Of a stretch of 64,000 bases of DNA, positions 23,880 to 37,869 are shown in pieces. The DNA is from Epiperipatus broadwayi (Eukaryota; Onychophora; Udeonychophora; Euonychophora; Peripatidae): contig JAQFVV010000072.1 in NCBI GenBank assembly GCA_028023455.1, positions 2,004,501 through 2,068,500 of the forward strand, in the 5' to 3' direction. A program made the position numbers and the translations under genes. Numbering within the stretch: the stretch's first letter is position 1; every line of letters begins with the position of its first letter. The notes under the pieces were generated by a model, which saw only the letters and a program-made list of their open reading frames with translations, had not been told where the DNA came from and ran no database searches.

Positions 23880-23975
23880 ATGAAAACCAAATTGTTCTCA
23901 TTTACAACTCAAACTCACATCCTTAGCTTCCTAAGAAAACTCCTTGACAACTGAGCCAATGAGAACATTGCATTT
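23880..23975 (-). repeat. tRNA-like SINE fragment
   Basis: The minus strand has an A-box-like ggctcagttgtcaaggag and a B-box-like gagtttgagttgt at tRNA spacing. The acceptor stem does not pair, so it is not a tRNA gene. Single copy in this window. Confidence 0.4.
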
Positions 23976-24183
23976 GTAGAATAAAATTTTGTTAATATTG
24001 ATTTATTTATTTAATTAAAAAACCAATACATATTTTTATATAGTACGGGATCACATGATATTTAAATTTAGAATTCATTTTTAGAGGGTGTATTTTTTAT
24101 TTTCACATCTTATTAAATTATAATTTTTGTCAGATTTTTTTTGTAGTTTTAATTATCTTTTAAAATAATATGTAAATATAACT

Positions 24184-24632
24184 AAAAAGTAAAAAAAATA
24201 AGATGTAAAAAAATATTTTTTTAAAATAAAGCTTTTACATAAATAGCTGACTAAAAAGGACAAAATAACAAAATAGTCAATAAAGTCTCTTAGTTAATTT
24301 GACTTTCGTGTAAAATATCAGAGATCTTAAAAATCTAGACTTGTTATAAAACAATTGGAAATTGCAGGAATATTATCATCTCATAAAGGCTCAAATAAAT
24401 CATAAAAATGAAAAAGGCCTCAAATGCTTCTATGAAATGACAATATTCCTGCAATTTCCAATTATTTTATAACAAGTCTAAATTCTTAAGATCTCTGATA
24501 TCCAAGAATGGCAAATTAACCATAAGATGGATTATTTTGTGGATTACTCTGTTATTTTGTACTTTGTAGTCAGCTATTTACATAAAAGCATTATTTTAAA
24601 ACTTTTTTTTACAACTTATTTTATTTTTAAAA
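24184..24632. repeat. Long inverted repeat (MITE-like)
   Basis: Two arms of about 190-220 bp face each other across an axis near 24408. They are imperfect but obvious: ttggaaattgcaggaatatt against its complement, and tagctgact against agtcagcta further out. No ORF and no clear target duplication. Confidence 0.75.
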
Positions 24633-27276
24633 ATTGATTTGTTGAAAAATCAAATCAGTTTAGTCATTATTTAGTCTCAATGCTACATGCATCAATGCAT
24701 TTGTTCCAAATTTGAATACTAGTCTTCATCAACAAAAGAAAATGCCAAAAACTAGTCAATCTGGGTATGGAATTTTATAGCATTATTATTATTTTGAGTT
24801 CTTAAACTTATATAGAAGAATGGTTCTACAATAGACTACAGATAAACTCCTAATCAGGCTGTGCAATTAATGAGTACCAGATTTATAATGTAGCGCATTT
24901 AAGATTTGAGTTAATGACCTAAAAGTTTTGCTGTTCTGACATTTTAAAGCCATGCCAACTTATTTGGTTTTTAAATAGGGATCTGGCATTACACCAGAAA
25001 CTACAGATTTTGTTAACTTCAATAATATGATAATTGTTAAGTGCTTTTGAACTGTTTTCCAAAGCGGGTGAAGTATATAATTTACATTTAACGTTAGCAA
25101 AAGCATCCACCTATGTACTTGCTCTAGAATGATTTGGATCAAATTAAGTGCTGATGAGATTCTCAATTAATTTCTGGTTATCAAAATTGGATTGCATATA
25201 TTCAGTCATATAATAGTCACCATATGCTTCACCAATCTAAGATTATAAATACCATTTGTTTGTTGAATATGGATTTAATATAAAACCAGTATTAATATAC
25301 TTTAGTAATATCAGTTATACAACAGTAGACTTAAGCATGAATAATGGTTACTGGTAATGAATTACACATATTTAGTCACCAGTCATTAATTCTTTCTATT
25401 TATCAAACTAATAATCTGAAAATTAAATATTCTATGGTGCCAACTTATTTATCTAGCTATATGTATAATAACAGCTTAGCAACAATCTATTTTAGTAACC
25501 TATTTTGCCAACAAAAGAAGTTTTGATACATTTGACAAAAAAAAAAAACTAAGAAAACATGACATTTCCATTATATGAATTAAAGATTTAATTAAGTCTT
25601 AATTTTTTTTTGTTTATATTACTTATTTCCGTTTATTACTAATCTTTCTTTCAATAAGCAAACTTAAACTTTAAGATTAACTTGGTTTATGAATTTATGC
25701 TTTTAACAAAATTTGTCAAAAACATGAATATTTAATGGAGAATAACATTTTTGTTGTTAAAAAATTTATAATTGAAGAAAAAACATGAAAAAAAAAATAC
25801 TAAAAAATGCCAGGGATTAATACAATTTAAGCTAACAAACTAATAAATTAAATACTTTCTGTAAGAACCTGAACCTAAGATAATTAACTGTATAACAAAT
25901 ATGTATTTTAATCAATCCGATTATAAAATGGCTTTTGACTTTGGCAAAAATATAAGTTATGAATTTCATATGATCTAACTTTTGCTACCACAATGGAATA
26001 TTAATGTTTTATATATAGCTATAACTGATAGTAATAAATTGCTATCATGGTTTGGTCATAATACCCTACATCACCTAGTGATTCTAACCTGCCTTAGACA
26101 AAGAACTTTACAGACACCATAAATTCTGCATAGTTAAAAAATACAGACAATGAGAGTAGAAACTTTTTCAGCACTGAAACAGACTAAATAAAAAATCTGT
26201 TAGAACATATTTTCAGAATTTTTTATTATTATTATTAAACCGAGATACATGAATAAAAGATAGTTCATTTTATTTTTTTTAAATAGCCCTCATTTTGACA
26301 TTTGAGTTGGAAGACGGAAATGACATTGGTTTTAAAAAAATCATTTTTATTTAAAAAATATTAAATGATAAAATATTAAATGGCAAGGTCACTGTCATCT
26401 CGATTTTTTTTTTAATTATAAAAAACTAACTTTATTTAATTAAAAAGTAATAATAATTAAGAAATAAAAGCATGCCATAAATTGCTAAATATGTTTTTTT
26501 TAAATAAAAAATCAACACACACGCCTACATACTTTTTTAAACCCTAACTTAGCAAACTAACATATGGTTGTAGATGTTGGGAAAAATATAAAAATGGACA
26601 TTAATATGCTTTTATATTATATCAGTCTCTTCAACTGCTACTGGGATTATATATTCATTTATCTATATTATATAAATTTCATGACTACTGATGCATTTTA
26701 GCAAGTACTGTTTTATCTATAATAGACTTTCAGGAAATATACAAATGATTATTAATTATTTTTAATTAAAATTTAACTATTTATACATATATAATCATCT
26801 AGATTTTTTTTTATTTTATTTAACCGTTCAACCATTAAATATATATATAATTTTAAGCTAATTAAAAAATGATTAAGAATTAGTTACGTATTTCTTGAAA
26901 GAATTTATGTATATAATTTATATTAAAAAAGTAAAATAAACTCAAATTGTTGACGCAAAGCAAGACATAATTTCAAACTGTCAACGTCATCAAAATATGA
27001 CAACAAAAAAACTGACTTTAGGATCACTTCGCTTAATTGAAAAAATGGGTTCAATTGCCATTCACGTATTTTATCTAATGTCTACAACTGAGATGTAAGT
27101 TAGGATTTTTTTTTAAAGAAATGAAATCATGTACACAAGTAAAATAGTTGAATGATTAAATAAAAATGGAGACATTTCACAAATGTCTCTAATCTATCAC
27201 TTCCTTTGTTTTGATATAATATTTTATATAAATACAATTTGTATATCTTACTTTGAACACTTTATAACAAAAAATT
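24633..27276. other. AT-rich sequence, no supported gene
   Basis: Two overlapping minus-strand frames near 24919-25166 were examined and not recognised. The rest is low-complexity AT-rich DNA. Confidence 0.5.
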
Positions 27277-27367
27277 CTGCAGTCTTTCTCAGAGCTATGG
27301 TATAATTATGAATAAAATAAACCTATAAACAAATATAATTATATCATAGTTCTGAGGAAGACTGCAG
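27277..27367. repeat. Inverted repeat with relic hammerhead-like half-cores
   Basis: Arms of about 33 bp begin ctgcagtctt and end in its complement. Each arm contains a ctgagraaagact-like string resembling the CTGAAGA/helix II part of the 56.4 kb motif, but GAAAC is absent. The flank at 27420-27830 holds two diverged direct copies of a cagcctagggaaaggccat-type block. Confidence 0.4.
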
Positions 27368-27914
27368 GATAGACATCAGGTTTGCGTATGTATATATATA
27401 ATAAATTTTTGCTATAAAATATTTAAAATAAGGTATCCAAATTGTAGATATATAAAAACCAGCATAAGTACCCAGCCTAGGGAAAGGCCATTGTTTTTTA
27501 ATTGGTTGCTTTAATAAATCTGAATAATGCATGGCCATAAACTATGCAATATCAAACTAATCAAAACTAAATGTAAATACGGTACTACAGCATCCATCCC
27601 CCCCCCCTCATTAAATATCCCATTTCAAACAGGAATTTATGAACTGTAATCATATTTTGTTTGTGATTTAAATACTAACACGTTTTTTTTTTCCAAACAT
27701 TCTTTTTTCCTTCAAAAAGTTTTATTCCATACCATATTTTTTTAGAATCCAGAAATGTACCCAACCTATGGAAATGCCACTGTATTTATTTTTTAATCGA
27801 ATGCTTTAACAAATTACTTTCTTGACATAAAATGCTTTCCAAAAAAACAATTACGATTTGTTAATGGTGAAACAAATATTTTTTTCCCATATGCCCTCTA
27901 ATAAAAAATTGTTT

Positions 27915-28130
27915 AACTTTAATATCATCACATGATCACTATTTCTTATGCCAGCACATAACTTATTAAAACAGGCAAAACTCTCCATACAGTAGTGCCA
28001 CTCAGTGCCAACCAGAGTAATCAATGAATCTAGGTGCAGTGCTCTCAGATCCAAAGCTCCTCATCCATTACTCTGGTTGGCACTGAGTGGCACTACTGTA
28101 TGGAGAGTTTTTTCTGCTTTAATATCACGT
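27915..28130. repeat. Hairpin repeat related to the 48 kb hammerhead element
   Basis: Perfect-looking arms at 27966-28024 and 28064-28122 carry ggcaaaactctccatacagt and the complement. The outer part (cacatgatcactatttctta) and the loop (gtgctctcagatccaa) match 48431-48989. The segment holding the hammerhead core at 48 kb is missing here: cctca is followed directly by tccattactctgg. Confidence 0.75.
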
Positions 28131-29049
28131 AACAGGGTTATGGATATTTAGGGATTTTATATATAAGATATAGTCATATGTATATAAATAATAAAATATA
28201 TATTTGATCCTTAATAAAAATAAATAAAATTAAAGACTATGTCTTGAGTTGAAAAAAGTAATACAATTTCCAATCAAATAAAAATGATTACTTAGATACT
28301 ATTTATTAAAAGATTGAGTGTTTCTCCACATGTAAGATAATTTTATATAGCATATAAATAATAATATCTCTCAGTAATGAATGAAATGGAAACGAAGTGC
28401 CCCCTGTTAAGCGAAATTTTCCAAATCCATTAATTATTCATATTTCACTAATTATTATAAATATTATTAACACAATTAATTAAATTAACACAATTCTAAC
28501 CAAGTTTAAACAAACGAAGCAATTAAATTACTAACAAGATACTCTTACAAAATATCATGCTAAAATAACCAGCTGATCAGCTGATTGGCTGGTTATATTA
28601 TCATTATGTCAAATGCACTAAATGTGTATTAGTCGGAAATTTGAATGACTGATTTATTTATTTATTTTTTTATTAAGGAAAAAAAATGCAGGTAACTGAT
28701 GACTCGCTACATGATGTAAATACATTTGTTTAAAGAAATCTTGAGATCATACCACAGTCAATAACCCTAGTCTTCTCCATTGATTCGTAAGAGTCTTTGA
28801 ATTGCCAAGTCCTTTAATTCACAGATCCTTAGAACTTCATCCATGTTGCCATATCTTTGTATAAACTACATCTGTTTGTGTAGTTAATTTATATATTATT
28901 TCCCACTTAGCAGTAAGCCCATTTGGATTATAATTAACTAAATATTTGTGAACTAATTTTTTTAAAAAAATACATGTTTTTTTTTCTCTTTATCATACTA
29001 TTTTGTTATTTTTTTAAAATAAAAAAAAAATGTTTTGGTTTTTTTTTTC
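28131..29049. other. AT-rich sequence with one short coding-like fragment
   Basis: A minus-strand frame near 28770-28870 reads QRYGNMDEVLRICELKDLAI and then QRLLRINGED before a stop. It looks protein-like but has no convincing splice sites; it may be a retroelement fragment. The rest is featureless. Confidence 0.3.
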
Positions 29050-29142
29050 TCTCATGTGTCATATCATCGGCCGGGAAGCGAACCCGCTAACCTGGGACAA
29101 CTGTTTGTAAGGCAGCCGTGCTGACCTCTCGACCACCAACGC
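29050..29142 (-). mobile_element. tRNA-derived SINE, family A
   Basis: The minus strand starts gcgttggtggtcgagaggtc (A box) and has gggttcgcttccc (B box), then a gacacatgag tail running into an A-rich stretch. Copies of the same family lie at 49658-49750 and 58121-58225. It looks like a Leu/Ser-type tRNA head about 95 bp long with little tail. Confidence 0.75.
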
Positions 29143-30262
29143 TTGACAAATGTTTTGGTCTTTAAATCTAAAAAAAACAATTCTGATTAGTTTTGAATTA
29201 GGACCTATTTCCTTACTAGCTTTATGCAACGCTAAACAATTTGGTTTAAAGGAACATTGTTGGTTTGACCCCCAATTCATATCATTAAAATGTTTCCATT
29301 TCTTCAATAAGGTCACCATACTTCCAAATAGTTTTAATGCTAACAAATGTAGTACTTCTATTTCTTTAATTCACTTGACTTGATTATTCATGATAGTTCT
29401 GTCTAGTGAATTAATTCCAGCTTACGGCTTTAACCAATCAGTTGAAGTGATATTGGTACTGCTTTTAAAACCATTGTGGTACACCACATATGCCAGAAAT
29501 GAATGTTTAATAAAATATATTAAATTGTCTTCACTAATTACATAATGCATTATAGATTGTTTACACACATTTAAGACTATTTAATTTCTGTAAATAAATT
29601 TATGATTTTATGAAAAAAAAGTATAAGGGCTACGGATAAAATCATACCACTGCCAATAATAAATTAAATGTGATGAAGATGTACAAGGAGCATATAATGT
29701 TTGCATTAACAATGATTGAAAATGTTACATGAATGAAATTTCTAATTTGGTACATATAAAATTAAAATAAACTTGTAAATAAACCTGTTTTATATCAAAT
29801 TTTATATTATTTATTTTAATTAAGTCAACATATAACCTATCATTTTCAATATTTCTTTTTAGACAAAGGGCCATGGAGAACTATTCTGTAAATGGGCATT
29901 GAACTACATAGCCATGTTTATGACTTTTCATCTCAAGTATTAGCTATATGTGTCATTTAGAAGAAATAAAAATATTAAATATTAAAAAAATATTAAGAAC
30001 AATATTTGATAACTTTACTGCAGGGAACATATAACTGCTTTAAAAAATCAAAACGTAGATGACCCTAGTGACTACTGTTAAAAAGTGCATGAACACAATA
30101 ATTTAGAGTTATTACATATATATTATAACATTTCCCGTCTTGCTAGGCCTCTGTACACATTATAAATGCGCGAGTTGATCAAGTTATGTCAAAAGAAGGA
30201 AGTTGTATTTCTATTTCTCAAAAAAACATAACTATATTTCCTGATCAACTCAGCCTAGTAAT
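29143..30262. other. AT-rich sequence, no gene
   Basis: The overlapping frames near 29059-29383 overlap the SINE and are not supported as genes. Nothing else is recognised. Confidence 0.5.
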
Positions 30263-31198
30263 TGTTACGAATTGTGCTATTGACGAAATCAGCTTTTAAT
30301 TTATTTGATCTGGGCGCCAGGATTCATAAGAATCCACTAAAATCTGTCGCCAGCATGTCTCGCAAATTAAAAAGAAAAAATGTTTTCAAAAGACGGTATT
30401 AGATTTTATCGTAACTAAAATTATTTTTTCAAAATTTTATTATTCCTTGAATTTATTAAACATATTGGCAAAGATAAATTATATATTTAAACATCACTAA
30501 ACTAATATTAATAAATTTAATAATAATTAATAACTATTATTAATAACACACAATGAAAAAGGTTGATAAAAGTAAAATCTCTTTTATTCCAACAAACTAA
30601 AAATATTTGTAAGTTAAATTACGAATTAAATAAACTGGAGAGAACACACGCCAATCCAGATATGAATCAATTTATAAAAAACAGTTGGATAAAGTAATTT
30701 AATAATGTTCACTTATTTCCAAGATCTTGTATAAAATTATTTAAACGAAAGTCTCTTTAATAAGAAAATTAATGTCTCTATCGGGATTATTTTAAGACTT
30801 GTTTGCAAATGCTTAATTTTGGTCACAATCAGGAAAAAGTAGTCTTAACTTACCGGTAAGTTTAGTGAGTTCACGAAGCTTGTAGATTACTATGCATAGT
30901 TTTTCTGGGTGAGAATGAGTTCATGGTCATTAGTTTTAATTTGTTCTTGGTCCTGATTCCAAGGCTAGTCGCGAAAGCTTTTCTGGTGTTCATCTTCAGT
31001 AATGATGTCAGCTAAAGCTCCGGTTTACTCCTGAATGAAGTATTAGTTCATCGTGGAATGGTCTTGGATTCTATAACCCTAGACCAGCCAAAAGAATAAC
31101 AGATAAACCAAAGACGTTGATCAAACTGGCCTCTTCCTTTTATACTCGAGGTCCAGTTTTCAGACTTCTGCGCATACCTTGTTTGTCAAAAATATACA
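30263..31198 (-). mobile_element. Possible solo LTR
   Basis: The segment is bounded by tgttacga (30263) and atataca (31198), so it has TG...CA-type ends on either strand. The candidate 5-bp flanks gtaat/ttaat differ by one base. On the minus strand a strong TATA box (gagtataaaagg, 31137-31144) is followed by GC-richer sequence, and an AATAAA occurs near 30588. No internal region or polypurine tract adjoins, so it would be a solo LTR. The boundaries are tentative. Confidence 0.35.
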
Positions 31199-32929
31199 TT
31201 AATAATCTTGTACATTCTTTATAAAATTTACTTTTTTTATCAAGTTTTTCGGCCATCTTTATTTAGCTAAAATATTTTTCTTTTAGCTTATCTTTTTATG
31301 TTTGGAATTATTTTAATTTATCTGGATTAGGAATCTGCGTGTCATTTATTCTCTCCAATTTTTATTTTTAATTAGACTAAAAAAAAATGTGGACTAAAAT
31401 TTAACTTTCATCTTACGTTTTATAAAAATAAATTATACAAACAAAAAAAAAAATCTAAATTTACTTTTTAACTTTTACCAAATGCTAATGCATTTGTACC
31501 ATATAAATAAATGGTACAATACATATATAATTTTGAATAGTAGAAAAAAAAACTTTCATAATATCAAAAATTGCAATAGTTATATTTTCTCCCTAGTATG
31601 TAGAATTTAACATTTAATTTCAGTGACTGAAATCAAATATTAAAATCTAGATGGTAGGGACAAAAGATAATTGTTATAATTCTTGATTAAAAGTTTCTTT
31701 CTACCATTTAAAATTTATCATATGACCTTAGTAATATTTTAGCATAAAAAAGAATTAATCCAACAATAATGCAATATAATATATATTTTCTTTCTTTATA
31801 TGTGATCTCATAGAAATTTGTTCATTATTGAAATTCTTTTTTATGTGTCACTTTGAAGAAAGGGTCCAAATCAAAGTCAATCATGGTTTAAACTTTTTTT
31901 GTGCTTAGGGAAGTTACAAAACAGATTAGCACTTTGAAATATTTATGATAGTAGTAAAATGATGATGGAGTAAAAAAGTGTAATGGTTAAACTGTTTTTA
32001 ATAAAGCTAGTAATTCTTTTGTAACCCTTTTAAGTTATAACAAAGAATGGGAATTGTTTGGAATGATTTTTTATATGAAACAATGTTTGGATACATAAAA
32101 AGAGAAAAACAATTTAAGGGTCTAGAGATATAGACTTGAAAAAAAAAAAGTTCTATGGACATGATTAGAAATACAAAAATACTAAGAAGAGTTAAATTAG
32201 GGATAGCCTTGCTAGAGTTCGTGTGCCAATTGTGACACATCAGACCTCTGATTAAAAAAATAAAGTCTAGACCTTGCAAAATAATATTTTTAAAAAAAAT
32301 CTCATCTAAAAAAAAAAAAAAAAAAAAATTATTTTTTAATTTCCAAACCAAAATATTTAACAAAAAAACTTCTTCATAGTCAAAAAACAATTTTTATTAG
32401 TACTCAGAAAAAATATTAAACAAAAAAATTCAGCGAATCAACTTTAAAAAAAAAAGAGGGATTTTTGTTGTGTTCAATCTAATTACACATTTCATACTTG
32501 TTTAATCATAAACAACCTAAACCAAAGGAATAGTTTTAAACTTTCATTTTTTAAACTGACATTTTTACATTGGTGAGTTTTGCTTTATTCGTTCCTTCTT
32601 CGTAAGGTTTGCAATTTTGTTTTTTACAAAAATTATTTCCATCCATAAGATTGATCAAATAAAAAAATGTTACCCCTGATTTTTTTTTCTAAATTTAAAA
32701 ATGTTCTGCGCTTTTACTAAGAAAATTAATTTCAAATTTTAAGTTTGGTGAAAGCAAAATATGCACCGTTTAATCTTTACAAGTTGTTTAATTTTCACAA
32801 GTTGTTAGCTCAGGATTTATAAAAAGCTTTAGAAGAATGCATAAAAAATTGTGAAAATTTCATTTGTTAAAAACATTTATCAAATGTACTAGTCAATTAA
32901 TTATATATATAATTTCTTAATCAGAGTCA
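31199..32929. other. AT-rich sequence, homopolymer runs, no gene
   Basis: Contains a run of about 19 A near 32310-32328. The minus frame 32007-32390 is a product of low complexity and is not supported. Confidence 0.5.
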
Positions 32930-33187
32930 GTGTCAACCCATACTGTTATGTTTTCTTTCCAACAAAATGTACTTTACAAAAACGGATCATGTGCTCTTTG
33001 TTTTAGAGGTAAAAAGACCAGAGAACATTTCCTATTGAAATGCCATTATTTCCAAATAAACTGCATTCTTATTACTGGTATTAAACACTCATATACACAA
33101 ACATTAACCTGTCTTCTTGGAAGCATACCTAGAGGTCATTTGCCCGACATGCGAATCAACCATTTTTTTTCACATTTTAGTTTATAA
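32930..33187 (+). pseudogene. Possible LINE C-terminal zinc-knuckle fragment
   Basis: The 85-codon frame holds CALCFRGKKTREHFLLKC, which fits the CxxC...TxEHxLLxC pattern found near the end of many LINE ORF2 proteins. No reverse transcriptase sequence adjoins. It could be a chance match. Confidence 0.4.
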
Positions 33188-35780
33188 GTTGCTTCTTCAT
33201 TAAACTCCACTTCTCACAATTTTAAAATAAAATTTCTACACAAATTAGATAATATTAAAATGAAAGACCATATTTCCATGCCCCAGCAGATACTTTTGCA
33301 GCTACTAGAGTTTGGTTTCATTATTTGCTTTTATTCTTTTATGCTGTAAAATATAATTATCCTTTCAAAAGTAATCCTTATATAGAATACTAAAATCATT
33401 GCACTTGTATTAAAATTTTATTCATCAATTTTTGCTCAATTTTCCACAATTTGTATAACAGTTTTGCATTCAAATTTTATTATTATCATCTGCTGTAGCT
33501 TAATATGGACCTCTAAATACATAAAGTATAACTGTCCATTGTTTAATTGGCCATGTTTAGTAAGTGCATACAGTGCATTTTTGTCCTCAAATTAGCGATG
33601 TTTAGTTTTAATTTAAAATTGCAGAAAAACTGTATGATCAGGAATTAGGGATCAACTTCTTTGTCTTTCATTCTACTTCCAGAAAACATAAGCTATATAT
33701 TTTTTTTTACAACAAAAATTGATGGATTTATAGTAATTTTTCCAATTAGTTAACTAAATTTTTTTTTTTTTCATTTTCTGTATTCATACAGAATAATTGT
33801 TTGCCTAGAAATTTATAACAAATACTAATACACTATTTAACTGATTCAAACCACATCAATGATTTCTGCATAGCAGAATTTTGGGATTCAGAGGTTATGT
33901 TTTCTTGGAGTGATTCTTCTGATGAGTTTTCTAATAATGACTTTTTAGAAAAAGTAAATTGCCATTCCCAAAACAAAGTCAACAAGCGATATGTAGCACT
34001 AAGTTACAGTTGCAACAAGTGGCATGTAGCACTAAGTTACAGTTGCACCTACTCTAGGCCCTTCTTCTTGATGACATCTGAATGAGTTCCCATTGAACAT
34101 TACTGGCTTATATATTTCATGCATAATTTTAGCAAATCTCCTTGGCACAAATTTTCTACTATCAGTGAGTATTCAATTTTAATTTTTTTAAATAATTGTT
34201 TGATAGAAAAGTATGAGACTAACTAATATGCTACTCAAGAAAAAAAAGTTTGGAGTTGGATAAACTTATCACTCTAAAAATTGTAAGCATTTTTTTGGTA
34301 TGCTAATCGTATTTCTGCTAAATGTCCTCATAGATTAGATGATATTTGTAATTTGTCTGACTATCAAGCACTAAATACATTCAGGCTGATAAGCTCAGTA
34401 TTAGTGTCCTAGTTTAGCGCAATTCGGTTTATATGATATTCCTGATGCCTTAGTTGAAAGGTTGAGTATCCATCCAAATTCTCTACCCCTGGGTGGGATT
34501 ACCCAGGTATATTCTGGCTGACTACTCTAGAAACTTAGCTTAACCCTAAAAGATGTTTTGCTTTTTTTGCAGAAATTATGATCTAAACTAAAATTTTTAT
34601 CATATATTATCTCTACTACAATTTAATCATAATAAAAAATGCCAATTACTGAAAATAAAGATCTTGATAAAGCTGCACATCATATGTATAGAAAAATGAC
34701 AGTTATGACTGATTGGACTAGCATGAAGCAATATGATCCTGCAAAACTGATAAAGGGTTTAAATGGTGGGTCTATGCAAAGAGCACAACTTCAGATGTGC
34801 CCATTGTCTGCCTATTTAAGCTGTACTCTCAATAATTTTACCACATTATGCGAGGCATCATATTACTTTCGTGGTTTAAAAAAACTTGTGGGACTACTAG
34901 GGAAAATAGAAAGCTATCAATAACTTTATTTTTTGATGTTTCAAAGTGATAGAATAGCTTAGTTAGGTCATATTACATATCATTTTATTAAAATTTTTAT
35001 AAAGAATGCCATGACTCAATTAATAAAATATGGTTTAAAATTTATCTTTTACAATATAGAATTTATAATAATAATTTGTAGAAATGTTAACATTTTTATT
35101 ATTTTGAAAATAGTAATGACTATATTTTTCCAGTTTTATTACATTCTTTAGTGTTTTATTTTTCTAACAATATATATATATGATTTTTATGGAATGCGAA
35201 CTGAAGTTATTGTGAAAATTGTGGCTTACACCAATTTTCTAAAAATTCAATATGGCCATCAGGATAGTCAAAAGGTTAGGTTAGTTAATGAGAGTTAATA
35301 AAAAACTATGTATAACTGTATATGTGAATAAGAGCCTTCTTTTATATATAAATCCACATGATTTAAAATCAAACAGTTGTATTCATATGTCTTTGATAAT
35401 TAATGACTTAAAATTAAGTGGCTGAAAAAAAAAATCCAGATTGCTTTCATGAATTTAAAAATATAGTGAATAAAAAAATAAAACATTAACAACCTTTTAT
35501 TAAAATTTTAATTAAATTTTTACTTACACGTGTTAGCTCTTTATTAATCTTATTTAAAAGCAGTTATGAGTGAAAATAATGAAAAATAATTTATTATATA
35601 TATATAAAAAAATTACTAATATACATATGTAAATGCATATTCATTTACACACATTTTCTACATATAACTTTATCAAGATGCATGTTTATAATGAATTACT
35701 TCGTACACTTAAAAAAATGATGTTCCACAATGGCTTTTTTTAATAACATCTACGAGTAGAAGACATAGGCAGATGGCCTT
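33188..35780. other. AT-rich sequence, unrecognised frames only
   Basis: A plus frame at 34639-34923 (94 codons) reads like real protein in places (DWTSMKQYDPAKLIKGLNGG), but I do not recognise it and it has no clear splice sites. A 24-bp direct repeat (around tagcactaagttacagttgca) lies at about 33990 and 34023. Confidence 0.4.
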
Positions 35781-35880
35781 ATATGGTATAGTGCAGTGGT
35801 AGAATGGAATTAAAGAGTTCAAAGTCCATGTATGGATCATGGTTCTAGCTTTTTTGCTTCTGGTGCTTACACTTCTTACA
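35781..35880 (+). repeat. tRNA-like SINE fragment, Gly-type head
   Basis: It has tagtgcagtggtagaatgg (A-box region) and a B-box-like atcatggttctagc. A related copy is at 47621-47715. The acceptor stem does not pair. Confidence 0.5.
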
Positions 35881-37869
35881 AACTCCCAAGGATAAATTAT
35901 TAAATTGTTTTATAAATGGATGGGTGGATGGATAAACAGATAGACAACAATAGATAGATATAGATGGATGAATGGAATCAATGTGCTTAATGCCTATACA
36001 GGGAAATTACAATATCCAAAAGAATAACTTAAGAATGGTTAAAGTAAGTCTTCACATTTCGGTTAGCTATCAGAATTTTTACTCACTTTGATCCGAATTT
36101 TCTGAGCTAGGTACGAGCAGGAAATAATTTATTTACGTGTTTACATTATCATACCCTGGCTCTAAACATAGAAAAGCAGGTATTGTTCTTTAAAAGCATT
36201 ATTTGTTTCAATACAATATAAGGGTTCAAAATCTCTAGATTTGATCATATTTTTAGACACAAAAGTAAACAAAATCAAACATTTACAAGCAAAACTCTAA
36301 AGGGAATCTCATGATATTATAACCAATTCCATTTAAGAATACGAGCAGTTTAAAATCTGATGAAACAACATTAAAACAAGCTTAACAGTTAGAACTTAAA
36401 AATAATAATGCAGAATTAGACATTCAGTTGACTTGAAAAACAAACTTTATCAAAAGTTTCCACAGTATAATGGCTAGTATAATATTTTTGTAAAATTCAA
36501 TTTTAAAATATAAAAAAAATGTCTTCCAAATAAGATTTTTTTTTTTTTAGTATTTATTATTCATCAAATAAAATATGATGCATACATGTTCTCTATCTGA
36601 AAGCAGATTGCCAAATTAGGAAATAAAAGTATTATGATTGTTTGCCATAACTGATCACTGTGTTAAGATGATGGATTGCAGCATCTCAAAATGTAGAATA
36701 AGGATTAATATCTTTACATCATACTTCCAGTGAAAAAAAAAAATCCCCATGAGTACATGTTTAAGTCTGGAAACAGAGTTGGAATCTTTTTACATAGTTG
36801 TTCCAAATTTTCAATAAGATTTTTTTCTTTCATTTTAGCAGTGGTATCATAGCCAATAAATGCTTGTCATATACAGATGTCCTAACTATTTAAGTAGCAA
36901 ACACACAAGATATTATCTTATTTTAAAACAAATCAATCAGGTTGAGAGGATACAACAGAGAAGTTACGTACTACTATCTCTATTAGTTGTTCACAAAATG
37001 GGTGATAAATAAAGCTAGCTAGTTCCTTATAAAATGCCTTGTCCTGTAAAGTTCAACCCAGTGATAGAATGACAAACTTGAAATCAAGAAATTTCTAAAT
37101 CACAACAACCTCAATCATTGCTGGCCACCAGAGTTCACGTGACTTCCCAAAATACTCTCTGATTATTTTATTTTTATTTCAATATTTGTGCAAGCATGTG
37201 TAAAGTTATTGCCAATTTTAATAATATAAAAGATATTTAAGAGTTGCAACTAAGAAGCAGAAGGCATCAAGGTTCAATTAATATTGTTTTCAAGATGGAA
37301 GTTTTCTTTCTATTATTATTTACAAAAGCAAATACACCTTTACCCTACTTAGCAATAGGTATTTATGCGAGGATTTGCAATTGTTATTATCAATTTGTAC
37401 TATTTTGATTTATAATCAATTATTCACTACCAACAATCTTCAAAAAAAAATTAAACCTTTTCTTTTAAATATGTGTCATTTTGTAGGATTAATGGATGAC
37501 ATCATAGTATGGAGATTTCATTAAACCTATGTCATCAGAGTATAAAATGACATTCATGTAAAAAAGTTAGAGTTTATTCAGTACATAGTACTGCATAAAA
37601 TATTATATTGATTATAGTTCATTTTCATCCAATATATGGCAATCAATGCTTTCATTTATGATATATTCAAATTAAAAAAGTCTTTCATCATTAAGTTACA
37701 AAAGCAAAAATAATAAATTTCATAAAGATATTTATTCTTTTCCAATTTGATAATTCAGTACAATATATAATCAAAAACATACTTTGATCGTGATAACTAT
37801 ATAGTACATTAATAATAAATTTTAAAATGTATACATTGAATAAAATATTTAATCAATTTCTAAGATGTG
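35881..37869. other. AT-rich sequence, no gene
   Basis: A GATA/GATG-rich microsatellite lies at about 35919-35975. Nothing else is recognised. Confidence 0.5.

Noticed and set aside
24919-25166. Two overlapping minus frames as a gene or LINE fragment
   Set aside because: A faint LINE-like string (FWCNARSLFKN) is not enough; no other domain or splice sites are seen.
29050-29142. A functional tRNA gene
   Set aside because: A and B boxes are present but the acceptor and anticodon stems do not pair, and further copies with A-rich tails show it is a SINE.
34639-34923. 94-codon plus frame as a gene
   Set aside because: Not recognised, no splice sites, and no supporting neighbour; noted only as a regional remark.
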